Origin: an uncultured Opitutales bacterium
Lineage (GTDB): Bacteria; Verrucomicrobiota; Verrucomicrobiia; Opitutales; Seribacteraceae
Reading direction: 5' to 3'
DNA: 64,000 nt
Assembly (NCBI GenBank): GCA_943787575.1
Contig: CALSMY010000002.1
Location: forward strand, 119,255-183,254
Part shown: piece by piece, positions 56,472-64,000 of the stretch
Position numbering within the stretch: the stretch's first letter is position 1
How the letters are laid out: each line of letters opens with the position of its first letter
Position numbers and translations under genes: made by a program
Notes under the pieces: generated by a model
Databases searched by the model: none
Seen by the model: the letters and a program-made list of their open reading frames with translations, nothing else
Told to the model about the DNA's origin: nothing

Positions 56472-59400
56472 TTAATTACTGCGGAAGTTTTGGACCTCTA
56501 TGTGAGGACGACCAGAACCACCATTGCCGGTTTTATGGTTTGTACCGGACGCATTTGAACTGAAATCAGTTGAGAGGATTTTAGAACCACGAATACCCTT
56601 GTGAACTACATTATTAAAATTCACATATCCAGGTAATGGAGTTGATTCAAAAGTCATTTTTCCGAGTTCGGAGCGTAAAAGAACAGCAGCAGATTTAGGG
56701 AAGGTAACATCATAAAGATTTATGGTTTTAGCTTCCATGTAGACATCGTCAACATGTCCTTTAACCAAAAGATTACGGATATTAATCTCGTTCTGAGCGT
56801 ATAAGTACAAGCTTTCGAAATCATTTCCATTGGTTCCGATGTCAAATTCGCTGTCTGTACCATCTTGGCTGTAGATATTGAGATCGTCCAAGGTGGAGAT
56901 TGCCAATCCACCACCAGTGCTAACATCCACATTTACCATGTACATGGTGTCGGTGGATGCAAGAGCGAGGGAGGAGTGGTCAATTTCTAATTCTAACCTT
57001 TGGGGATTATTGTAATCGGCAGAAGACCCACTTGCTTTCGAGCGGAACTGCAAATCATCTGCAGCAGCAATCACATAGACATCTTCATCGCCTTGGGGTC
57101 TGCCAGGTTCCCAATCAGGGGTGTCAATTGTCACTACTTGATCCGATCCAGAGTTAGAAGTCCCAATCGTTACATCTTTTGCGGCAGCAATGATGGTTAC
57201 ATCTGTACGGTCGGTAGCTTGAGCATTAAATTTAACACCTGTTGCGATGGTTACCTCGCTGCCTGAGAGTACTTTAAGATCGATCTTTTTGCCTTGGTCT
57301 GGATTGTCAAGGTTCCAAGTAAGGCCACGGGAATTGTCCGCATTTCCTGGTTTGTGCTTGGAGAGGTCATCAGAGCGCGAAATAAAGTTGTTGCTCAGTC
57401 GGGCCCGGTTGGAACTGTCCTCACCAGTTTCATCGTTTGAGGTAAGCAAGTCTTCCAGCAGGGGTGCCCAGTTTTGAAGAGTCATATCTTGGTCAAAATC
57501 AAAATCACTATTATCCGTGAATTGATTCAGGAAGTTTGTAATAGCCTCCTTGTTTGAACTCGTACCAATCAGATTAGCTTGGGATATTAAGTTTTTAAAT
57601 TGATCAGGAACAACTAAGTTATCCAAATCTGCCATGCTTACCCAGTCAGAATTCCCGACATCGATTGTGCCGTTAAGGTTTCTGTTTTTGAGAATCTTAA
57701 CAATGAGTTCCACGGTGGCAGCAACTGCATTATGACTTGCCTCGGTTCCCTTATTCATTTCTTCAATTTTCGCTAGGAATGCGGCACCATCATCAGCAGG
57801 GAACAAATCCTTCAGGACTTGGTCTAAGGTCACTTTGTGTGCCTTGTCATTATCGTATTGATCAATGATACCATCCCCATCCGAGTCTTTAGCACCAGCG
57901 TTTTGGTCAATGTCCTTGTAGTCAGGGATTCCGTCACCGTCAGTGTCCTTGCGGTTTGGATCGTCGTTGTGCCAAAGTCCAACCAGAATGTTGAAGAGGG
58001 CAGTGGCTTCGGATGCGGTACCGGCAATGTATTCAATTTCACCCCCGTTTTGCCAATTACCTGATCCATCAACCCCAGGAACAACTGTATTTGCCCAGTA
58101 GGAATCATCCCACCAAAGGAATTTATCCCAAAGTGCTTCATCCGCATCCCAAGGGTTTTTACCGTCGGTCCTTGTTATATTGATCATTCTAAAACCGTTG
58201 GAATCTTTAATGATACGATGGTAAGAAGTTTCTGTAACGCCTCCAATAACTTCAGTTGTGACGATAACTTTACCTTTGTTGAAATATGTTCCGGAGCCTG
58301 AACCACTTGTCCAACCAGTTGCGGTTGCATTGATAATTTCCTGATCAGGTGAATCATTTTTAGAACCAACTGCAGTACGCATTTTTACACCGTCGAGCTC
58401 ACGAGCCCAATAATACTCAATATCATTTCCAGATCCCATGCTAACCACGATTGCTTTACCATTTTCATCTTTAAGCTCTACCTTGGCGTTCGCATCGAAA
58501 AGAGTGTTATATCTTTTCAAGGCGTCTGCTTCAGTCCCAAATAAAACGACGGAATCGTCATTTGCTTTTATCAAATCAGCTTCAGTTTTAGCCGCGACCA
58601 AGTAATGCAATCCTTGCTTTTCCTTCGGCTGTATTAATTTGAGAAATAGGTAACTCACCTCTAGCAATTTCATAATCGTCTAAGTCTTATCGTGCTTCGA
58701 AACTTACTGTTCCCAGTACTAGCTTACCATCTGTACCTTTCAGCACTCTTGATATAGAATACTTCTTCCGGGTTTCCGTTCTCATCGTATTCAGTACCCT
58801 TCAAAATGGATTGATCGGATTGTAGGACAAAGGTTTCCTCCCAGTTGTCTCCATAATCGCCACCCATAATGTCAAGTCCTTTGGCTTTTCCTGTAGTGTC
58901 TAGAGCAAGTCTGAAAGACTCCAAGTTCTCCCTCACCATCTTCGAAGTCACTGAATACTCCATGAAATACTCGACCTTTGGTCACATCGGAGGACCAAAC
59001 ATATCTATCGCCACTTTGAATAACCAGTGGTAATCCCTTGGCATCTTTAAGAATTACATTGCTTAATTCACTCTTAATCTCTGCCGCAGAACCTCCGGCG
59101 TCAAGGATGGTTTTGATACTTTCTGCCTGCTCCTTGAAGGTTTCCTTATTAGCCAAGCTAAAAGCATCGGCTCCTTGGGTATCAAAAACTAACCCCAAAT
59201 TATCAAGTGTGAAGTCTTTGGCAGTTTCGATGAAGGTAGCATCGTACTTATTATTTAGATCACTAAGATTCTCAGTGGAAAGAGTGACGCCATTATCTTT
59301 GAGAACTTTAGCTTCTTTGGCTTTGGTTGCAATTTTGCCAATGTCAGCAATATCAAAAGATCCGCCTCCATCTGAGGAAGACTTGGATTTGAGGGATATT

Positions 59401-60116
59401 GCTTCGTCAAGGGATAAAGTCTGAAAAGATTCAAGTTGGTCTGCATCAAAAGACTCAGTTTGCTGAATGATGTCATCAATTTTACTGAGATCATCAATAC
59501 CACCAAATGCCTTGATTACCTTGGTTTTGGCATCAATGTTTCGTGCAAGGTTGGCAAAAGAAGCTGCACCACCAGTTTTATCATTGGCTATTTTTTTAAT
59601 GGCAGATGCACCGATCTTGACAGCATCTGAGAGGCTGAGTGACCCTCCACTTGCCGCGGATACCTTTACTGCGTTTGCTACGGAATTACTTTCAGTGGCA
59701 ACAGCAGCAGGTGGGGGAGCCGCAGCAGTCGAGGTCATTGCGGCACCCATATCAAAAGATGGGGCGGCAGCGGGTGCTGGAGCCGGGGCGGCAATTTGAG
59801 GGGCGGGAGCTGGAGCCGCAGCGGCCGGTGCCGGAGCTGCAGGAGCGGGTGCTGTGTCGCCTCCAGCGGCGGGAGCAGCAGCGGCTGGTGCAGGAGCTGA
59901 TGCTGCAGGAGCGGAATCACCACCACCTTCACCACCAGCGGCGGGAGCCGCAGCCGCTGGTGCGGCGTCACCTCCACCTTCACCACCTGTAGAAGTGCTG
60001 GCAGCACCACCGTCCGTGGAGTCCCCTTCTTTGTCTCCATCCTGTGCGAATGAAGAATTGATTGGAATAATGATGCTCGCACATAAAAGTGCTAGTAGTA
60101 AATGAAGATTTTTCAT
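56472..60116 (-). pseudogene. Large secreted Pro/Ala-rich protein with TSP3 repeats, broken by three frameshifts and a stop
   Basis: Four frames rejoin to one protein of about 1213 residues. It starts with a signal peptide (LLALLCASIIIPINSSFA) and a Pro/Ala/Gly-rich linker (residues about 30-140), then alpha-helical segments. The middle holds DTDGDGIPDYKDID and DSDGDGIIDQYDND, two calcium-binding TSP3 repeats near 58000. The C-terminal 300 residues are beta-helix-like (VYMEAKTINLYDV). Breaks are at about 58915 (TTT to TT restores), 58738 (AAA to AA) and 58618 (AAAA to AAA). An in-frame TAA lies at 58687-58689. The restored stretch GTDGKLVLGTVSFEAR continues past it as DLDDYEIARGELPI. It is probably an adhesin or filament protein. 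The gene may be decayed, or the read may hold homopolymer errors. Confidence 0.7.
59700..60015 (-). repeat. Pro/Ala-rich low-complexity coding repeat
   Basis: Short GCAGGAGC-like units (AAPAAGG, APAPAAAAPAA) repeat about ten times and code for a Pro/Ala linker of the large secreted protein. GC content is far above the flanks. This makes length change by slippage likely. Confidence 0.8.
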
Positions 60117-60222
60117 TTTTAGTGGTGGAGGGTGATTCGGGTTAAATTAAAAAGCAATAAAACTGAACAAATATCGTGAATCAAGCCTTTTTGTGTTGGA
60201 AATTATTTGATTAGTGAAAAAT

Positions 60223-60309
60223 TGGTGCCGAGGGCGAGATTTGAACTCGCACGTCTTTTCAGACACTAGAACCTGAATCTAGCGCGTCTACCAATTCCGC
60301 CACCCCGGC
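60223..60309 (-). tRNA. tRNA-Leu (anticodon CAG)
   Basis: Acceptor GCCGGGG/CCTCGGC, a type II variable arm (TGTCTGAAAAGACG), anticodon stem CTAGA/TCTAG around TTCAGGT with CAG, and an encoded CCA. It lies between the unknown gene at 60376 and the large secreted protein gene, same strand. Confidence 0.96.
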
Positions 60310-60375
60310 AATTAATTAAGAAGGAAGATTGATTATAACTGAAGTGAACGGTTGAGGACAATCAATTTCACAAAT

Positions 60376-61062
60376 TTAAAAGGAAATATGATCATTAAGA
60401 AAGGGAAGGGGAACTTTTTGTTTATATTCCCCCGAAGCTAAGCGTGAAAGGTAGCGGTCATGTTCAGGGAGGTCTTCATCCTCTAAAAGTTCAACGGGGT
60501 CAAATACATGGGATAATCGACGCGGAGTAGGATCAAGTATGCGAGTCCATGGATTATTCTTTTTTCCGAGAATGAATGTTTCCATTGGGTAGCGCATATT
60601 GGTATACCGGTCGATAAGTTGCTGAATTGCGGATGCATTATTGTTAGATCGATGAACAAAAAGCATAGAATCTGTAAAGTGTGCAACTGCGTCTATCCAA
60701 TCTTGGAAATCTGGAGGCGTATGATGAAGAATTTCGGAATCTATAAAGGTAAGGACTCTAGCCATTACAAGTGAATCATTCTCGCGGATTGTTTCTAAAC
60801 ATCCTTCAATTTGATCTGCTATCCCTAGACTGTTTGATAAAAAAATGATTTTTTCATGAGTTTCTTGAGGCTTTGCATCTTCAAAATGCATTCGGACAAT
60901 TTCCGAATCAAACTTCCACGTGCCACTTTTTTCAGGATTATTAAGTTTAGAGGCATGAAAATAAAACGCTGGAGGAGCGTCGTCGTCTGAAGTTGCTGAT
61001 TGTAAGAGATCGAATGCACCTGCCCGGGGTGTTTCAATCACCAGATATAGAGAACAGGTCAT
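60376..61062 (-). CDS. Unrecognised 228-residue protein downstream of aroC
   Basis: Not recognised. It is soluble, acidic, without signal peptide. The N-terminal strand TCSLYLVIETPRAGAFDLL, then EKIIFLSNSLGIADQIEG, RVLTFIDSEILHH and SMLFVHRSNNNASAI give an alternating strand-helix layout of about five strands like a Rossmann or P-loop fold, but no Walker motif is seen. The C-terminus is rich in acid and leucine (VELLEDEDLPEHDRYLSRL). It starts eight bases after aroC, so it is cotranscribed with it. Role unknown. Confidence 0.65.
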   Translation of the reverse strand: MTCSLYLVIETPRAGAFDLLQSATSDDDAPPAFYFHASKLNNPEKSGTWKFDSEIVRMHFEDAKPQETHEKIIFLSNSLGIADQIEGCLETIRENDSLVMARVLTFIDSEILHHTPPDFQDWIDAVAHFTDSMLFVHRSNNNASAIQQLIDRYTNMRYPMETFILGKKNNPWTRILDPTPRRLSHVFDPVELLEDEDLPEHDRYLSRLASGEYKQKVPLPFLNDHISF

Positions 61063-61070
61063 AAACTAGG

Positions 61071-62162
61071 TTAAGAAAAATCGAAGCTTTCACACTGGGC
61101 ATAGTGACGCATTGCATGATCAAGCAGAACCAATGCAGTCATCGCTTCAACAATAGGAACTGCCCGTGGAAGCACGCAGGGATCATGTCGACCACGTCCC
61201 ATAAGTTCAGTTTCTTGTCCTTCCTGGTTCACGGTTTGTTGCTTTTGTAATACCGTAGCGGTTGGTTTAAATGCAGTGCGGAAATACAATTCTTCCCCAT
61301 TGCTTATACCTCCCTGTACTCCTCCCGATCGGTTGCTGGATGTTCGAACCTTGCCTTCGCGAGATTCGAAAAGATCATTGTGCTCCGACCCTTTTAAAAA
61401 GGTACCCTCGAATCCGCTACCCACTTCAAAGCCTTTCGTTGCGGGTAATCCGAGCATGGACTTAGCCAGGTCTGCTTCTAAGCGGTCAAATACCGGAGCC
61501 CCCCAGCCGACTGGTAATCCACGAACCCGGCAAAGAATGGATCCTCCAACTGAGTCTCCCGCTTTTTTTGCTTCTAAAATACGAGCCTCCATTTCGGATG
61601 CTGTTTTCGGGTGAGGGCAACGGGTTGGAGAAGCCTCTACAGCATCAAGACATGGGAAATCGAGGCCATTAGGCACTAACAAGTCGTGAATACGTTCTAC
61701 ATAAGCCCGAACTTCCACCTTTTTAAAAGATAGGATCTTCTTGGCAACCGCACCTGCGGCAACGCGGGCAATGGTCTCTCTTGCAGAGGAGCGTCCTCCA
61801 CCCTCGTGGTTTCTATGGCCATATTTCGACTGGTAAGTAAAGTCTGCATGAGATGGGCGAAATTTTTCTTTCATCTCATCATATGCCTGAGGGCGGGCAT
61901 CCTTGTTGCGAACGAGCATGGCTATAGGTGTACCCAAAGTAAGGCCGTCAAAGATGCCAGAAAGAATCTCTACCTGGTCAGACTCATCTCTAGGGGTTGT
62001 AATTTTGCTTTGACCGGGGCGCCTGCGATCGAGTTCTTTTTGAATGTCGCTCTCGCAGAGTGGGAGGCGAGGAGGGCAACCATCAATCGTAACGCCAATT
62101 CCGCCACCGTGACTCTCTCCCCAAGAGCTAATATTAAAAAGTTTGCCAAACGAATTTCCCAT
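61071..62162 (-). CDS. aroC: Chorismate synthase
   Basis: AroC makes chorismate from EPSP with reduced FMN, the last shared aromatic step and the source for menF in this window. 363 residues. The family signatures [67 protein letters not shown] and [18 protein letters not shown] are all intact, including the two active-site histidines. It diverges from the SRP RNA and dnaX. Confidence 0.98.
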   Translation of the reverse strand: MGNSFGKLFNISSWGESHGGGIGVTIDGCPPRLPLCESDIQKELDRRRPGQSKITTPRDESDQVEILSGIFDGLTLGTPIAMLVRNKDARPQAYDEMKEKFRPSHADFTYQSKYGHRNHEGGGRSSARETIARVAAGAVAKKILSFKKVEVRAYVERIHDLLVPNGLDFPCLDAVEASPTRCPHPKTASEMEARILEAKKAGDSVGGSILCRVRGLPVGWGAPVFDRLEADLAKSMLGLPATKGFEVGSGFEGTFLKGSEHNDLFESREGKVRTSSNRSGGVQGGISNGEELYFRTAFKPTATVLQKQQTVNQEGQETELMGRGRHDPCVLPRAVPIVEAMTALVLLDHAMRHYAQCESFDFS

Positions 62163-62238
62163 GAATTCTTACAAAAGATTGAAGCACAAAAGGCAAAGAT
62201 AAAAGTACATGTATATCTTGGATACAAATTCTTATAAA

Positions 62239-62268
62239 TTGAGATTGCCCGGGCAGAGCAGCTATGCA
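62239..62268 (+). promoter_or_regulatory. Candidate promoter of the SRP RNA gene
   Basis: TTGAGA at 62239 and TATGCA at 62263, spaced 18 bases, lie 15 bases before the first paired base of the SRP RNA. The -35 and first half of the -10 match the consensus. Confidence 0.4.
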
Positions 62269-62282
62269 AAATGGGAGATTAA

Positions 62283-62380
62283 GGTCGGGTCCCATGCGAC
62301 GGCGATTGGATGAACTCCGTGAGGTCCGGAAGGAAGCAGCGGTAATCGCAATAGTTGTGTGCTGTGGGGTGCCTGGCCTT
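62283..62380 (+). ncRNA. ffs: Signal recognition particle RNA (4.5S type)
   Basis: The signature GAGGTCCGGAAGGAAGCAGC (helix 8 tetraloop and its asymmetric loop) is at 62321-62340. GGCGATT and AATCGC pair on both sides, and GGTCGGGTCCCA (62283) can pair with TGGGGTGCCTGGCC (62365-62378) as the outer stem. A run of six T at 62379 ends the transcript. It binds Ffh for membrane-protein targeting. It is followed by dnaX, an arrangement common in bacteria. Confidence 0.88.
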
Positions 62381-62478
62381 TTTTGTGCCTAGACGCATGT
62401 GTTCTTTCCGAAAAGATGAGATTTTGAAGGAGTTTGCTTGCCTGCTTTCCAATAACCGAACACAAAATACATTTTCTA

Positions 62479-63966
62479 ATGGCTGAAGCAGCATACCAAG
62501 TAATTGCCCGTCGCTGGCGACCCAAGCAGTTTTCTGAACTAGTGGGGCAAGATCATGTGGTGCGCACGCTGGGAAATGCTATTGAACTGGGCAGAATTGC
62601 TCATGCCTATCTATTTGTAGGTCCACGGGGCACAGGAAAAACGACATCTGCTCGTTTATTTGCAAAATCCTTAAACTGGGAAGATGGTCCAACTTTAGAA
62701 GTTCCAGAGAGTTCCGAAATCGGACAGGCAATTATGGAGGGCAGATGCTTGGATGTAATTGAAATTGACGGGGCATCCAACAATTCCGTCGAGCAGGTTC
62801 GTGATCTTAGGGACGAGTGTCAATATGCACCCTCCCAATGCCGTTTTAAGATTTATGTGATCGATGAGGTACATATGCTTAGTCAGCAGGCTTTTAACGC
62901 ATTGTTAAAAACATTGGAAGAACCACCCCCACATGTGAAATTTGTATTTGCAACTACTGAATCGCAAAAGGTATTGCCCACAATTGTATCTCGTTGTCAA
63001 CGGTTTGAATTCCGATCCATTCCTGCAGATTTAATCATCCATAAACTTTTAGAGATTTGCAAAGCGGAGGAAATTGATGCCGATGAACAAGCCGTGGAAG
63101 CAATTGCCCGCATGGCTATGGGTGGGATGCGGGATGCTCAAAGCATACTAGACCAGATGATTTCTTTTTGTGGTAGGAAAATTGTGCAACAGGATGTTTT
63201 GGAGGTCTATGGCTTGGCTGCACCAGACCGAATTAATAAACTGTTCAAGTCCATGGTTGCTGCGGATTATGATACGATTCTACAGGTAACGGATGCATTT
63301 GCTGAAGAGGGCATAGACTTTTATCGGGCGTTGCTTGATTTGTCAGAACGCCACCGGGAGGCATTGATTGAATCTCTTCGTGGGTCCAGTCCGGAAGTTT
63401 CTGCTGAGCAACTTACCCGAATGCTTGACGCTTTGCGTGAGGGAGAATCTCTTGTTCGTTTAGGACTTTCTGAAAAAGCAAACTTTGAAGTTACCTTGTT
63501 TCGGGCAGTGGAAGCTGGAAGAACTCGTTCGATTGATCAGGTGATAAGGAAAATTTCTCAGGTAATTCCTGAGGGAGCTAAAAAAAAAAGTATAATTCCG
63601 TCTGAGGGAAATTCTTTACCCAGGCAGAAGGCAGATCCTATTTCAAATGCCCTTGAGGATTTAGTGCCCAGTAAGGAAGCAGGATCCGAGGAAGTCATAG
63701 TTGCCGATGAAAACCCTACAACTCCTACGAGTGCTGAGATTGTTAGTCCGATAAACTCTAAGCAAGAGGAAAAAGCAGGTAACCTTCCTGATGTTTCTGA
63801 AAGTAAAAAGCTTTTAACGCCTTTCGAGGAATTGCGAACGGTGGACCCAGAAAAAGTTCAAGAACGTGTAGATAAATTACCACCAGTAATTCGAGAAGTA
63901 GTGGAGGGAAAATTTAAAGCTAAATATGTTGCCCTTGAAAAGATAGATCCTGAAATTTTAATCTGA
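62479..63966 (+). CDS. dnaX: DNA polymerase III subunit gamma/tau
   Basis: DnaX is the AAA+ clamp-loader subunit. 495 residues from ATG 62479. [20 protein letters not shown] leads; Walker [13 protein letters not shown] is at 48-59; the DExx box reads [20 protein letters not shown]; sensor 1 is [19 protein letters not shown], with the arginine finger. The zinc module between Walker A and DGASN, usually four cysteines, is reduced to [19 protein letters not shown] with one cysteine. The C-terminal tail is acidic and short, so a tau-type polymerase-binding domain is not evident. Confidence 0.96.
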   Translation: MAEAAYQVIARRWRPKQFSELVGQDHVVRTLGNAIELGRIAHAYLFVGPRGTGKTTSARLFAKSLNWEDGPTLEVPESSEIGQAIMEGRCLDVIEIDGASNNSVEQVRDLRDECQYAPSQCRFKIYVIDEVHMLSQQAFNALLKTLEEPPPHVKFVFATTESQKVLPTIVSRCQRFEFRSIPADLIIHKLLEICKAEEIDADEQAVEAIARMAMGGMRDAQSILDQMISFCGRKIVQQDVLEVYGLAAPDRINKLFKSMVAADYDTILQVTDAFAEEGIDFYRALLDLSERHREALIESLRGSSPEVSAEQLTRMLDALREGESLVRLGLSEKANFEVTLFRAVEAGRTRSIDQVIRKISQVIPEGAKKKSIIPSEGNSLPRQKADPISNALEDLVPSKEAGSEEVIVADENPTTPTSAEIVSPINSKQEEKAGNLPDVSESKKLLTPFEELRTVDPEKVQERVDKLPPVIREVVEGKFKAKYVALEKIDPEILI

Positions 63967-64000
63967 TTTTAAGGGGTTCCGAAATATTAGTACATCTATG

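Noticed and set aside
59467..60105. Plus-strand Ala/Pro-rich frames opposite the large secreted protein
   Set aside because: They arise from the GC-rich repeat on the other strand and have no signal or conserved motif.
1..64000. CRISPR arrays, insertion sequences, prophage or attachment sites
   Set aside because: No direct-repeat arrays, transposase, integrase or phage structural genes were seen, and none of the three tRNA genes is followed by a duplicated 3' end that I can find.

Overview
The window reads as a chromosomal segment of a Gram-negative, probably marine or aquatic member of the Verrucomicrobiota (Opitutae-like). The assignment is inferred from an ECF sigma factor paired with a FecR/LamG anti-sigma-type protein, a secreted formylglycine sulfatase, an IspG of the large three-domain type, a threonyl-tRNA synthetase without TGS domain, a beta-barrel outer membrane protein and a secreted protein with calcium-binding TSP3 repeats. 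No 16S rRNA gene is present to settle the lineage. Most of the window is ordinary chromosome: no integrase, transposase, phage gene, CRISPR array or restriction system was found.

Layout. 0-7 kb: glutamate dehydrogenase (cut by the left edge), an RRM protein, an acetyltransferase, a secreted thioredoxin-fold protein without the redox cysteines, and an unknown gene followed by an ECF sigma/FecR-LamG pair. 7-19 kb: a MidA-like methyltransferase, tsaD, a frameshifted cysI, a SpoU methyltransferase, Nudix and GNAT enzymes, a DASH photolyase, an FGGY kinase with a HAD phosphatase, and an M14-like peptidase. 19.4-26.7 kb (minus): uppS-cdsA-dxr-rseP-ispG-IMPase, an isoprenoid and envelope-lipid operon in which ispG carries a frameshift. 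26.8-34 kb: a pterin dehydratase, a sulfatase, an MFS-PlsC fusion, then nrnA-truB-ribF. 34-44 kb (minus): thrS-yidD-menF-menD-mutM, with metH upstream. 44-50 kb: tRNA-Pro, then speA, carboxyspermidine dehydrogenase, carboxyspermidine decarboxylase and speB, a full arginine-to-spermidine route without AdoMet decarboxylase, followed by a cupin and a 2OG-Fe(II) oxygenase. 50-54 kb: korA-korB, an unlisted 57-residue membrane protein and a dual CDGSH protein. 54-60 kb (minus): an accessory cell-surface locus (large TSP3 protein, outer membrane barrel, FecR-like protein, Sel1/MORN protein). 60-64 kb: tRNA-Leu, an unknown gene, aroC, the SRP RNA and dnaX.

The most unusual feature is the pattern of broken reading frames. 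Five genes (cysI, ispG and three of the four genes in the surface locus) can each be rebuilt into one continuous protein by changing the length of short A or T runs by one base. Six such indels and one in-frame stop lie within about 4.8 kb of the surface locus; only two lie in the other 58 kb. The cysI and ispG sites share the same 9-mer on the plus strand. This may be real decay or phase-variable disruption of the surface locus, or residual sequencing error; ispG is expected to be essential, which favours error at least there.

Candidates for something undescribed are the surface locus, the spermidine operon with its two extra oxygenase/cupin genes, the orphan C-terminal domain of the MFS-PlsC fusion, and the unknown gene in front of the sigma factor. 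None has a function that the sequence alone proves.
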